Source: Nannocystis punicea
GTDB taxonomy: Bacteria > Myxococcota_A > Polyangia > Nannocystales > Nannocystaceae
Assembly: GCF_026965555.1 (NCBI RefSeq)
Contig: NZ_CP114040.1
Span: 9,088,001-9,152,000, forward strand
DNA: 64,000 nucleotides
Direction of reading: 5' to 3'
Translations under genes and position numbers: made by a program
Shown here: positions 48,068-56,335 of the stretch, one piece after another
How the letters are laid out: every line of letters begins with the position of its first letter
Position numbering within the stretch: the stretch's first letter is position 1
The notes under the pieces: generated by a model
Told to the model about the DNA's origin: nothing
Databases searched by the model: none
What the model saw: the letters and a program-made list of their open reading frames with translations, nothing else

Positions 48068-49441
48068 TCACTCGCTCTCTGGACCGATGCGCCCGCCGAC
48101 CGCCAGCTCGAGGTCGCTGCGGGCGATCCAGTAGTCACGAAGGGCCTCGACGTACCGCCGATGCGCCTCGATCTGGTCCGAGCGCGTCTCGAGCAGCTGG
48201 TAAGTGCCCACGAGCATCGCGTTGTACTGCAGCAGCGTGAGATCGGTGATCGACTCGGCGCGGGGCAAGACGGTCTTCTGGTAGTGCTCCACCTTGCGGC
48301 GCGCCGCCACGAGCTCGGCTCGGTGCACGCGGATCTCCGAGCGCGCGTGAATCGCAGCGTCTTGCAGCCGGTGCTGGGCCTGCCGCAGGTGGGCCTGAAT
48401 GCGCGCGAGGTCGGCGTGCCCGGGGTCGAAGATCGGCAGCTGCAGCGCGAGCGATCCGCCGAGGACCGGCTCGTGACCGGCGTCGTCGCCGACCTCGTTG
48501 CGCATCACGAAGCCGGCCTCGATCCCCGTGACGATGCCGCGCCGACGCAGCCCGAGGGCGTGGGCGATCGATCTCACCTCCACGCGAGCCGCGGACAGAT
48601 CGAGCCGGTCGGCGATCCCCTGCTGCTCCAACCGGCCGAGCTCGACCTCCGCGGGCAAGACATCCGCCACCGGGCCCGCGATCGTCCAGGCGACGTCCGC
48701 GCCCCACAGGCCGAGCAGACGCGTCAGCGCCTCGCGCTCGACCAGCGCGGCCAGCTCGGCGTCGGCGAGCTCGACGCGGGCGCGGTCGAGCGCAGCGGCG
48801 AACAGCTGTCGATCGAGCGGATCGATGTTGCCGGCGTCGAGCTGGCGCTGCGCCAGCTCGTGAGCGACCTCGGCCGCCTGCGCGCGCCCGCGGTACAGCG
48901 CGAGCATCTGCTCGGCCGCCTGCGTGCGAACGAACGCGACCTTCACGTCGCGCGCCAGCCCCAGAGCCGCCTGCCCGACTGTCACGATCGCGTGATTCAG
49001 CCGAGCCTGCGCCAGGCGCCGCTTGGCGGGGATCAAGAACGCGCTGAGGAGGCTCTGCGTCAGCGAGAGCCCGCCGCCGAGGCCGAACCCGCGGGTCGAG
49101 TTCACGAGGTCGCCCGCGATCACCGGGTTCTCCAGCAAGCCCGCCTGCACCAGCTCCGCCTGGGCGACCCCGAGCTCCTCGAGCACGGCCCGCAGCTCGC
49201 GGTTGTTGAGCAGCGCGACCTGCAGCGCGCGCTCCGGATTCAGCGGCCGGGACACGAGCTCGGCGACCCGGTCACGCACGCGGGCGCGGCTGTCCGCGTC
49301 CTGCTCCGCGGGGACCACGTCGGCCAGTCCGACGCGGTTCTCGACGATCTCCGCGACGTCTCGCCGAGCCCGGGTCGGCTGGACCGATGCGCAGCCCAGG
49401 AGCGCCGCCACGACCGACATCATGAGAGCACGAGCTTTCAT
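48068..49441 (-). CDS. TolC-family outer-membrane efflux lipoprotein
   Basis: A 457-aa protein with lipoprotein signal MKARALMMSVVAALLGC and the long paired helices of the TolC/OEP family (LNPERALQVALLNNRELRAVLEELGVAQAELVQAGLL; SLALQLPIFDPGHADLARIQAHL; the OEP repeat appears twice). It should form an outer-membrane export channel. The start overlaps the stop of the His/Met-rich lipoprotein as ATGA, placing it third in the copper-inducible operon with the multicopper oxidase. No RND pump or membrane-fusion protein is encoded alongside, which differs from Cus systems. Confidence 0.9.
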   Translation of the reverse strand: MKARALMMSVVAALLGCASVQPTRARRDVAEIVENRVGLADVVPAEQDADSRARVRDRVAELVSRPLNPERALQVALLNNRELRAVLEELGVAQAELVQAGLLENPVIAGDLVNSTRGFGLGGGLSLTQSLLSAFLIPAKRRLAQARLNHAIVTVGQAALGLARDVKVAFVRTQAAEQMLALYRGRAQAAEVAHELAQRQLDAGNIDPLDRQLFAAALDRARVELADAELAALVEREALTRLLGLWGADVAWTIAGPVADVLPAEVELGRLEQQGIADRLDLSAARVEVRSIAHALGLRRRGIVTGIEAGFVMRNEVGDDAGHEPVLGGSLALQLPIFDPGHADLARIQAHLRQAQHRLQDAAIHARSEIRVHRAELVAARRKVEHYQKTVLPRAESITDLTLLQYNAMLVGTYQLLETRSDQIEAHRRYVEALRDYWIARSDLELAVGGRIGPESE

Positions 49442-49806
49442 CGCGAAGCACCCTCCTGCCCGAAAGGCGCGAGCCCGCCTTGCGAGTTCCCATGGTCGTG
49501 GCCTGCGTGTCCGAACCTGTCCTTCACGCCGGAGGTCCGCTCCGGGCCACTGCCCCCATGGCCCATGTGCTCGTGCGCGGAATGGTCCATGGCCTCGTGT
49601 CCGTTACGAGGTCCGGTTGGCGCGTCCGTGAAAGCCGAAGCCTCGTAGGGGTTCGCCTGCGCCTGGTACGGGGCGGCCGCGGCGTCCGGGTCGGCCGGAT
49701 CGGCGCCGGGAGGCTCGGGCGGCAGGCCTGCGCGGCAAGCCGGCAGCGCCGCGAGCAGCGCGGCGAGAAGGAGAGCGCGGCGGGCTTCATGTTTGGATGC
49801 CGTCAC
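49438..49806 (-). CDS. His/Met-rich lipoprotein, putative copper binder
   Basis: A 122-aa lipoprotein (signal ARRALLLAALLAALPAC). The C-terminal half is rich in His and Met (GHEAMDHSAHEHMGHGG, GHAGHDHG), residues that coordinate copper. A Pro/Ala/Asp linker comes before. The GTG at 49806 overlaps the end of the oxidase gene by 20 nt, and the stop overlaps the TolC start, so all three are translationally linked. A periplasmic or surface copper buffer is a reasonable inference; no named family recognised. Confidence 0.82.
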   Translation of the reverse strand: MTASKHEARRALLLAALLAALPACRAGLPPEPPGADPADPDAAAAPYQAQANPYEASAFTDAPTGPRNGHEAMDHSAHEHMGHGGSGPERTSGVKDRFGHAGHDHGNSQGGLAPFGQEGASR

Positions 49807-51139
49807 GATCCATGTCCTCCTTCCTTGCGAGATCGGCGACCGTGCCGGGCGGGTGCTTGTACCAGCCGGGGTCCTGGTTCCCGTCGCCGATGTCCTCGTC
49901 GCGCACCTTGAGGACGGTGAACATGCCGCCCATCGTGATCGCGTCGAACGGCCCCCTGGCGCCGACCATCGGGATGCTGTTCTTCGGGACAGGCATCCCC
50001 ATCTCGGCCATGTCGCCCATCCCGTGCTGCCCCATCGGCATGTAGCCGCGGACCACGCGTCCGCCGAGCGCGCCGACCTTCCGCGCGTCGACGCCGATCA
50101 TGTTCGGCAGATCGTGCCCCATCTGGTTCATGACGTGGTGAGTCATGTGGCAGTGCATCGCCCAGTCACCGGGCGCGTCGGCGACGAACTCGACGTCGCG
50201 GGTGCTGCCCACGGGCACGAGCACCGTGGTCTCCGGCCATTGCGCGGACACTGGAAGCGGCCCGCCGTCGGTGGCCACGACCTTCCAATAATATCCGTGC
50301 AGGTGAATCGGGTGGTGATCCATGGCGCTGAGGTTGCCGAAGCGGATCCGGACCCGCTCGCCGGTGCGGCACACGAGCGGCGCAGTGCCGGGGTACGCCT
50401 TCGCGTTCATCGTCAGGACGTTGAAGTCCGTCATCTCGTTCGGGTCGGGCCGCCGCGCGCCCGGCACGATCTTCCACTCGCTGAGCATGATCACGAAGTC
50501 CCGGTCGACGCGGTAGCCGGGCGGCGCGGGGCGCGGGTGGACGACGATCATGCCCAGCATGCCCAGCGCCATCTGGGTCATCTCGTCGTGGTGCGAATGG
50601 TACATGAAGGTCCCGGATTGATTGAAAGTCCACTCGTAGCGGAACGTCTCCCCCGGCGCGATCGACCGTTGATTGAGCCCGCCGACCCCGTCCATGCCAT
50701 TGGGAAGGAAGATCCCGTGCCAGTGGACGGTCGTCGGCGCGGGGAGCTTGTTGGTGACGTAGACCCTCACGCGGTCGCCCTCGACCGCCTCGATCGTCGG
50801 TCCGTGGACCCTGCCGTTGTAGCCCCAGCAAAGCGCGCGAAGACCGGGGGCGAACTCGTGATCGACCTCCTCCGCGACGAGGTGGTAGACCTTCACGCCG
50901 TCGACGATCCTCCAATCGAGGGTGGCGCCGCCGGGAGTGACGGTGGGCTGGTAGTCGCGCCCCGGCTGCCCGGGCGCTCGCGCGGCGGCGGCCGATCCGC
51001 CGCTGTAGCTCGACTCCCACCTGTGAACGGGCGCCGCAGCACGCACCTCTCGACTCGCCAGAGCGGAGGCCGCACCTCCGATGGCCGCGCCGGCCAGGAG
51101 GGCTCGCCGTCGACTGAGATTATTAAACAGATCTGTCAT
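49787..51139 (-). CDS. multicopper oxidase
   Basis: A 450-aa exported oxidase. All copper-ligand motifs are visible: HWHG, HSHH, HPIHLHG and HCHMTHHVMNQM (type 1 Cys/His/Met plus type 2/3 His). The N-terminus is twin-arginine-like (NLSRRRALLAGAAIGGAA). Met-rich segments near the C-terminus (YMPMGQHGMGDMAEMGMP) recall copper-handling oxidases such as CopA/CuoB types that oxidise Cu(I). ATG 51139 is chosen: GAGGA lies 5 nt upstream. First gene of a three-gene operon and preceded by a GTAAT-N16-CGTC box, 157 nt upstream. Confidence 0.93.
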   Translation of the reverse strand: MTDLFNNLSRRRALLAGAAIGGAASALASREVRAAAPVHRWESSYSGGSAAAARAPGQPGRDYQPTVTPGGATLDWRIVDGVKVYHLVAEEVDHEFAPGLRALCWGYNGRVHGPTIEAVEGDRVRVYVTNKLPAPTTVHWHGIFLPNGMDGVGGLNQRSIAPGETFRYEWTFNQSGTFMYHSHHDEMTQMALGMLGMIVVHPRPAPPGYRVDRDFVIMLSEWKIVPGARRPDPNEMTDFNVLTMNAKAYPGTAPLVCRTGERVRIRFGNLSAMDHHPIHLHGYYWKVVATDGGPLPVSAQWPETTVLVPVGSTRDVEFVADAPGDWAMHCHMTHHVMNQMGHDLPNMIGVDARKVGALGGRVVRGYMPMGQHGMGDMAEMGMPVPKNSIPMVGARGPFDAITMGGMFTVLKVRDEDIGDGNQDPGWYKHPPGTVADLARKEDMDRDGIQT

Positions 51140-51295
51140 GACTGTCCTCGGATGTTCGATGATCCGTGGCCACGCCGACGTGGACCGTCGCAGCAATGTG
51201 TGAACGCAGGGCCCTCGCCGCCGGCGGCGAGGGCGACCGGGAGGGTCGAGGCGAGCGCGGCGGAGTGTCGGCGTGGCATGGGCTGGTCATTCCAG

Positions 51296-51320
51296 GACGC
51301 CGACGGCGACGGAGCATTAC
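51296..51320 (-). promoter_or_regulatory. copper promoter box before oxidase operon
   Basis: Minus strand: GTAAT (51320-51316), exactly 16 nt, CGTC (51299-51296). Leads to a leader of about 150 nt before the oxidase start. The 333-nt space to the divergent polymerase-like gene contains no other gene. Confidence 0.78.
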
Positions 51321-51448
51321 GCTGGAAAATTCGCCGTCGCCGCGGTCGAGATCGCTCGTGATGCGGCCGTGACCTCGCCGGCGCCCGTCCAGCCCGCATC
51401 TCTGCTCACGAGCGACGGATCGCGGGCTCGACACTGGCGCGTCCCGTC

Positions 51449-51468
51449 CCCGATCGGCCGCGATCGGG
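51449..51468 (+). promoter_or_regulatory. perfect 8-bp inverted repeat at start of polymerase-like gene
   Basis: CCCGATCG (51449-51456), GCCG, CGATCGGG (51461-51468): perfect arms with a 4-nt loop, ending 4 nt before the ATG at 51473. It occupies the ribosome-binding position, where no Shine-Dalgarno sequence is visible. It could be an operator, or an RNA hairpin covering the start. Confidence 0.65.
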
Positions 51469-51472
51469 CACA

Positions 51473-54118
51473 ATGCGCGCGATGTCCGAGCTCGCGCCGA
51501 TCACCGCCGCCTTCACCGCCCGCGTCGAGCCCTGCCCCCTCGCTCCCGGGTACGTCGTGGTCGACGCTCGCTTCGCCGACCGACTGCGCACCGAGCACAC
51601 GCGGCGCTTCGAGGTCACCGCCGAGGGCGAAGACCAGCTGACCCACGACGTGCCCAATACCGGCGAGGAGGCGCTCGCGCACCTCGACGACGACGGCCTC
51701 GCGCGGGTCGGCACCGCGGTGATGCCCGGGACGATCCTCGTGGGCAAGGCGACGCCGACCGCCGGCGGGCCGCTGTCGAACGAGGAGAAGCTGCTGCGGG
51801 CGATCTTCGGCGAGCAGGCCGCCGAGCTGCGCGACACCTCGCTGCGCGCCCCGCCCGGGTGCTTCGGCGTCGTCGTACTCGCACAGATGGCGGCCGAGCT
51901 GGCGCGCGCCAGCGTCGAGGTCGCGTGGGAGCGGCCGCTCGAGGTCGGCGACGTCCTGCTCGTCGACGGACGACCTGTCGTGGTCGCCGCGATCCGCGAG
52001 CTCGAGGTCGACCTGGCGTGGAGCGGCGGCGTCTCCGAAGCATCGGTCGCCAAGGCCGCGATGGCGCGCGACGTGCTTCACGCGCGCAGCATCGGACCGT
52101 ACGAGCCGACCACGCAGCTGCCGGCTCTCGGGCGCGATCGTTTCGGCGGTCAACCACTCGCGCGCGAGCAGATGGGGCCCCTCGCGGTCCACGCCCCGTG
52201 GGCGTTGTGGGAGATGTTGACGATCAAGTCGGACAGCGTGAGCGGACGGACGCGCGCCTACGAGGCGATCATCAAGCAAGAGAACCCCGACGTCGTGCCG
52301 ACTCGCGGCGAGCCGGCCCCCGCGGGCGGCGGCGTGACGCGGGATATCTTCTCGTTCTTCGACCGACCCGCGCCGGGGACCGCCGGCGAGCCCGCGCTCG
52401 AGCCCGAGGCCGTGACCGTGCTCGCCGCCCACCTGCGCGCGCTCGGCCTCGACCTCGACCTGCGCGCGGCCCAGGTCGCGCTGACGATCGACGGGCCGGA
52501 GAAGATCGTCGAGCGCTCGCACGGCGAGGTGCGCGAGCCCGACGACCTCGCGTGCCCGAAGATCTTCGGCCCCGTCAAGGACTACGAGTGCGCCTGCGGC
52601 CAGTACCGGCGCATGAAGGACCGCGGCGTCGTCTGCGAGAAGTGCGGCGTCGAGGTCATCTCGTCCCGCGTCCGCCGCGAGCGCTTCGGCCACGTGAAGC
52701 TCGCAGCGCCGTGCCTGCACCCGCTGTTCGCCGGCGACGCGGCGACGCTGCTCGGCCTCGAAGAGGACGAGGCGCGCGAGGTGATCGCCGGTCGCCGCGT
52801 CCTCGAATTCGCCGGCGGTTCCGCGTGGCGCAGCGAGCCCGGCGAATCCGCGGCCGGCGGACAGGCGCTGTGGGACGCGCTGGCGCAGCTCGACCTCGAC
52901 GCGATCGAGGCCGGCGAGTCGGGCCCGCGGGCGGAGCTCGCCTCGTCGCTCGCGCGGCTCGGGCGACCCGCGACCGCGCTCATGCTCGACGTCGTGCCGG
53001 TGCTGCCGCCCGACCTGCGCGTCGACCACGAGTACGGCGACCTCGAACCTTCGTACCGCGACCTGATCGACCGCAACCTGCGGGTCGCTCGCACCGCCGA
53101 GGCCCGCGCGCCGATCGCCGAGCTCGCGCGCGAGCAGGAGCAGCTCCAGCGCGCGCTCGATCGGCTGCTGCAGGGCGGCCGGCGCCGCGGCTCCGCCGAC
53201 GACGCGCCGCTGCCGGTGTCCGAGCGCATCGACAGGGCGTTCGCCGACCGCGTGTTTATCAAACCCGTCGATTTCTCCGGCGTCGCGCACCTCGTCGTCG
53301 ATCCGTCGCTGGCGCCGGACGAGTGCCGCGTGCCCCAGGCGATGCTGCGCGAGCTGTTCCGCCCGCACGCGTACGGCGTGCTCGAGACGCACGGCTTCGT
53401 CACCACGATCCAGTCGGCCAGGCGCATGGTCGACGCCGAACAGCCCGAGGCGCTGGCGGCGGTCGCGGCGGCCAGCGACGGCGCTCCGGTGCTGCTGATG
53501 GCCGGGCCGGCGATCGTCACCCGCCGCGTGCGCGGCTGGGACGCGCCGTGCGTCGCAGTCGACCCGACCACCGCGGAGCGCATGGCGAGCCACGTCGTCA
53601 CCCTGCACCTGCCCGTGATGCACGAGGCCGCCCTGCAGTGCGAACGGCTCGCCGACTTCCCCGCCGCCGAGAAGCAGCGCGCGAGCGGCTGGCTGGGCCG
53701 CACGCGCCGCTCGCTGATCGCCGCGGCCCGGCGCGCCGCGCTGCACGGCGAGCGCGACGGCCTCGACGATCCGGTCGTGCGTCTCGCGCTCGGCCGTCCC
53801 CCCGAAGCCGTCGACGCCGACGAGCGCGAGCGCTACGCCGAACGCGAGCGCGAGCGGCGGGAGCAGGCGTGGGAGCGGCTGCGTCCCCTGCCCGTCCCAC
53901 AGGCGAGCAATCCGCTCCTCGACCGCCGCCTCGACGAGCTCGAGCTCTCGGTCGCCACAGCCAACGCGCTCGACCGCGCCGGCCTGCAGACGATCGGCGA
54001 GCTGTGCCGGCGCACCGAGGCCGAGCTGCTCAAGACGCGAGGCTTCGGCCGCAAGCAACTCGCCGAGGTCAAGGAGATCGTCGCCAACCTCGGCCTGTCG
54101 CTCGGCATGAAGCCTTGA
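51473..54118 (+). CDS. chimeric RNA polymerase beta/beta'/alpha-CTD-like protein
   Basis: An 881-aa single polypeptide composed of RNA polymerase fragments in order. Residues ~45-130: beta (DVPNTGEEALAHLD, GTILVGKATP, NEEKLLRAIFGE). 203-272: beta C-terminal part (HARSIGPY, EMLTIKSDSVSGRTRAYEA), with a coda at 311-331. 288-299: start of beta' (RDIFSFFDRP). 341-420: beta' zinc region (KIFGPVKDYECACGQYRRM, VCEKCGVEV; Cys 373, 375, 388, 391). 503-575: DVVPVLPPDLR and the clamp coiled coil that docks sigma (LIDRNLR...LQRALDRLLQGGRR). 600-722: beta' (VDFSGVAHLVV, GFVTTIQSARRMVD, PVLL). 813-880: alpha CTD (LDELELSVATANAL, GFGRKQLAEVKEI, LGLSLGMK). Missing: the NADFDGD metal site, the beta segment with the catalytic lysines, and alpha Arg265 (Ala here). 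It cannot polymerise, and a polymerase mimic or sigma/regulator trap is inferred. An alternative start is ATG 51482. Confidence 0.9.
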   Translation: MRAMSELAPITAAFTARVEPCPLAPGYVVVDARFADRLRTEHTRRFEVTAEGEDQLTHDVPNTGEEALAHLDDDGLARVGTAVMPGTILVGKATPTAGGPLSNEEKLLRAIFGEQAAELRDTSLRAPPGCFGVVVLAQMAAELARASVEVAWERPLEVGDVLLVDGRPVVVAAIRELEVDLAWSGGVSEASVAKAAMARDVLHARSIGPYEPTTQLPALGRDRFGGQPLAREQMGPLAVHAPWALWEMLTIKSDSVSGRTRAYEAIIKQENPDVVPTRGEPAPAGGGVTRDIFSFFDRPAPGTAGEPALEPEAVTVLAAHLRALGLDLDLRAAQVALTIDGPEKIVERSHGEVREPDDLACPKIFGPVKDYECACGQYRRMKDRGVVCEKCGVEVISSRVRRERFGHVKLAAPCLHPLFAGDAATLLGLEEDEAREVIAGRRVLEFAGGSAWRSEPGESAAGGQALWDALAQLDLDAIEAGESGPRAELASSLARLGRPATALMLDVVPVLPPDLRVDHEYGDLEPSYRDLIDRNLRVARTAEARAPIAELAREQEQLQRALDRLLQGGRRRGSADDAPLPVSERIDRAFADRVFIKPVDFSGVAHLVVDPSLAPDECRVPQAMLRELFRPHAYGVLETHGFVTTIQSARRMVDAEQPEALAAVAAASDGAPVLLMAGPAIVTRRVRGWDAPCVAVDPTTAERMASHVVTLHLPVMHEAALQCERLADFPAAEKQRASGWLGRTRRSLIAAARRAALHGERDGLDDPVVRLALGRPPEAVDADERERYAERERERREQAWERLRPLPVPQASNPLLDRRLDELELSVATANALDRAGLQTIGELCRRTEAELLKTRGFGRKQLAEVKEIVANLGLSLGMKP

Positions 54119-54169
54119 CGTCGAGGCCGGCGCTGATTTTTATATGTCCTTTCGAACATGTCTTTTTGT

Positions 54170-55162
54170 TCATCCTGGCGCCGCCGAGAAGGTCGTCAAG
54201 GATTGGACGTTCAGGGCCTTCGTGTGCGCGGTCATGTAGTCGATGAACACGCGGACCCGGGACGGCAGGTGTCGGCGGCTCAGATAACAGATGTAGTGCC
54301 CGCGATCGTCGGGGGTGTACTGCGCGAGGCAAGGGACCAGCGCGCCGCTCTGCAGGAGGTCGAAGATCTGGTAGCCGGGCAGCTGCGCGAGCCCCTGTCC
54401 GTCGAGCACCGCCTGCAGGACCAGCTCGTCATCATTAAAACTGCTCATCGCCTGCGGCGAGAATTTCCGCGGCCGGCCGTTCACCTTGAACTCCCACTCG
54501 CAGACCCGGCCCGAGGCCTGGCGCAGGTTGATGCAGCGATGGTCGGCCAGCTCCTCGACGCTACGCGGCAGGCCATGGGCCTGCCGGTATCCGGGCGAGG
54601 CACAGACCAGCATCTGCATGAGGCAGAGCTGCCTGGCGACGATCTGGCTGTCCTCCAGGCGCCCGTTGCGGAACGCGACGTCGACGTGGCCCGCCGTGAA
54701 CTCGGTCGCGGCGTCGTCGAGCAGCAGGTCGATCGCGACCTCGGGGTACCTGGCCTGAAAGCCAGGCAGCAGCGGCGCGACGACCTTGCGCCCGAAGCCG
54801 ACCGTGGAAGCGACGCGCAAGCGGCCCTGCGGCGGTCCGTCCCGCAGCTCGCGCATCTCTTCCAGCGCCTGGACGATGCGCTCGACGCCGGGGTGGCAGT
54901 TCTCGTAGAACAGCTCGCCCTCGCGGGTCAGGGTGGTGGTGCGTGTGGTGCGGAAGAACAGCCGCGCGTCGAGCTGCTCCTCGAGCTTCTGGATGCTGCG
55001 GCTCACCGCCGAGCGACCGATCCCCAGGCGATCGCCGGCGCGGGCGAAGCTGCCCTCGGTGACGACCGCGATGAACGCGACGACGCCGGCGTAGCTGGCG
55101 GCGAAGCTGGAAGCCAGCGCGTCGGCGCCGTGGCGCGGGGAATGGCTGGGATGGTTCGGCAC
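54170..55162 (-). CDS. LysR-family transcriptional regulator
   Basis: About 330 aa. The N-terminal winged helix-turn-helix is FIAVVTEGSFARAGDRLGIGRSAVSRSIQKLEEQL, and the C-terminal part is the periplasmic-binding-protein-like effector domain (GRLRVASTVGFGRKVVAPLLPGF, DVAFRNGRL). The open frame reaches 55198, but that would overlap a TGTCACA promoter box, so the GTG at 55162 is preferred; it would be nearly leaderless. Preceded on the same strand by the cupin lipoprotein. Convergent with the polymerase-like gene across 51 nt of AT-rich sequence. Confidence 0.88.
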   Translation of the reverse strand: MPNHPSHSPRHGADALASSFAASYAGVVAFIAVVTEGSFARAGDRLGIGRSAVSRSIQKLEEQLDARLFFRTTRTTTLTREGELFYENCHPGVERIVQALEEMRELRDGPPQGRLRVASTVGFGRKVVAPLLPGFQARYPEVAIDLLLDDAATEFTAGHVDVAFRNGRLEDSQIVARQLCLMQMLVCASPGYRQAHGLPRSVEELADHRCINLRQASGRVCEWEFKVNGRPRKFSPQAMSSFNDDELVLQAVLDGQGLAQLPGYQIFDLLQSGALVPCLAQYTPDDRGHYICYLSRRHLPSRVRVFIDYMTAHTKALNVQSLTTFSAAPG

Positions 55163-55170
55163 GTGCGAGG

Positions 55171-55197
55171 GACCGGCGACCGGTCCGGCTTGTGACA
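55171..55197 (-). promoter_or_regulatory. ECF41-like promoter, TGTCACA box
   Basis: Minus strand TGTCACA (55197-55191), 16 nt, GGTC (55174-55171), with an AT-rich stretch (GCGAAAAATTTCG) upstream, as at 29349-29375. These are the only two TGTCACA sites I found, both directly before genes and facing them. Confidence 0.55.
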
Positions 55198-55298
55198 ACC
55201 ACGGACGAAATTTTTCGCCGCCCCGAGCGCGCGCCGCTCGGACGGGCGCGCTCGGCGCTACGCAGGCCTGAATCGGGCCGCGGGCCGGTCGCCGCGCC

Positions 55299-55730
55299 TC
55301 ACTCGATCGGGATCAACACCGGCGCGCCCTCCGGCTTGATCAGCAGCACGAGGAACTTCGCGGGTTCGGTGCTGCTCGCGTTCCGGCCGACTGTGTGGAT
55401 GTCGTCCGGCCCCTCGTAGAAGGTCTGCCCCGGCTTCAGCGTGACCTCCTGGCCGCCCTTCACGCCCATCACGATGGAGCCCTCGAGCACGTAGACGAAG
55501 GCGTGGGCGTCGTGACGATGCACCGGGTCGACCGCGCCCGGCGGGTAGTCGACCGTGATGAGCAGGGCCTCCTTGCCCGGGAAGTCGGCGAGCTTCTTGG
55601 ACATGAGCTCGGTGACTGCGGCCTGCGCAGGGGCGGTGTCGGGGCGAGCGAGCTTCGCACTGCCCGCGCAGCCGAGGAGGAGCGCGCCGAGACCGACGAG
55701 AGTGCCGATTCTTTGGATGGAGCGGATCAT
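55299..55730 (-). CDS. cupin-domain lipoprotein
   Basis: A 143-aa lipoprotein (signal RIGTLVGLGALLLGC). The single cupin barrel has the metal-ligand His pattern in VHRHDAHAFVYVLEGSIVMGV and PGQTFYEGPDDIHTVGRN. The ATG at 55730 is chosen for the signal peptide and an AAGG site upstream. It lies between the Ohr-like and LysR genes on the same strand. Cupin lipoproteins of this sort often accompany LysR/oxidoreductase genes; the substrate is unknown. Confidence 0.87.
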   Translation of the reverse strand: MIRSIQRIGTLVGLGALLLGCAGSAKLARPDTAPAQAAVTELMSKKLADFPGKEALLITVDYPPGAVDPVHRHDAHAFVYVLEGSIVMGVKGGQEVTLKPGQTFYEGPDDIHTVGRNASSTEPAKFLVLLIKPEGAPVLIPIE

Positions 55731-55830
55731 TGGAGCCTTGCCTTGTCGTGGTGAAACGTGGGTGTGCCGGCGAGAGGCGCCGGGCATGTCGTGGGAATGG
55801 GTGGAGTGAGATTCGGAGTCGGGCTCGCGC

Positions 55831-56328
55831 TCAATCGGCGAGCGCGACGACGCTGGAGATGCCCTGCCGCGCCATCTTGGCGTAGGGGCAGACTCGTTCG
55901 GCGTTGCGGACGAGCTCCTCGGCGATCGGCCTGTCGACGCCGGGCAGATCGATCTCGACGTCCGCAGTGACCATGAACAGGCCGTCGCCCGGATCGCGCC
56001 CGAAGGCGACGGACACCGTCACGGAGGCGCCGGGGATCGGGATGTTGGCCCGGGTCGCGAGCAGGCTCAGGGCGCCGTGGAAGCAGGCGGCGTAGGCGGC
56101 CGCGAACAGCTGCTCGGGGTTGGTGCCGCCGCCGCCGCCGCCGCCCAGCTCCGCCGGCAGTCGCAGGTTCACGCGGAGATTGCCGTCGTCCGACCGCGCG
56201 ACGCCCGACGCTCGCGCATGCTCGGCCTCGCCGCCAGACACCCGGACTTTCGTCGTGTAGAGCGCCTGAAAGCCGTCGCCGTGATAGCGGTCGAGCAGCG
56301 AGATCGGCGGAGGTCGGAGCCTGGCCAT
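55831..56328 (-). CDS. OsmC/Ohr-family peroxiredoxin
   Basis: A 165-aa protein. LYTTKVRVSGG, GTNPEQLFAAAYAACFHGAL (first active Cys) and VCPYAKMARQG (second Cys) match organic hydroperoxide resistance proteins, which reduce organic peroxides through a Cys pair with lipoyl recycling. A seven-Gly run (GGGGGGG) precedes TNPEQ, longer than the usual GGxGGxG. It starts 7 nt after the SDR gene, in one operon. Confidence 0.9.
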   Translation of the reverse strand: MARLRPPPISLLDRYHGDGFQALYTTKVRVSGGEAEHARASGVARSDDGNLRVNLRLPAELGGGGGGGTNPEQLFAAAYAACFHGALSLLATRANIPIPGASVTVSVAFGRDPGDGLFMVTADVEIDLPGVDRPIAEELVRNAERVCPYAKMARQGISSVVALAD

Positions 56329-56335
56329 GGACGCC

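Noticed and set aside
54119..54169. AT-rich tract between convergent genes as a terminator
   Set aside because: T-runs are present but I could not draw a stable GC-rich hairpin, so no terminator is claimed.
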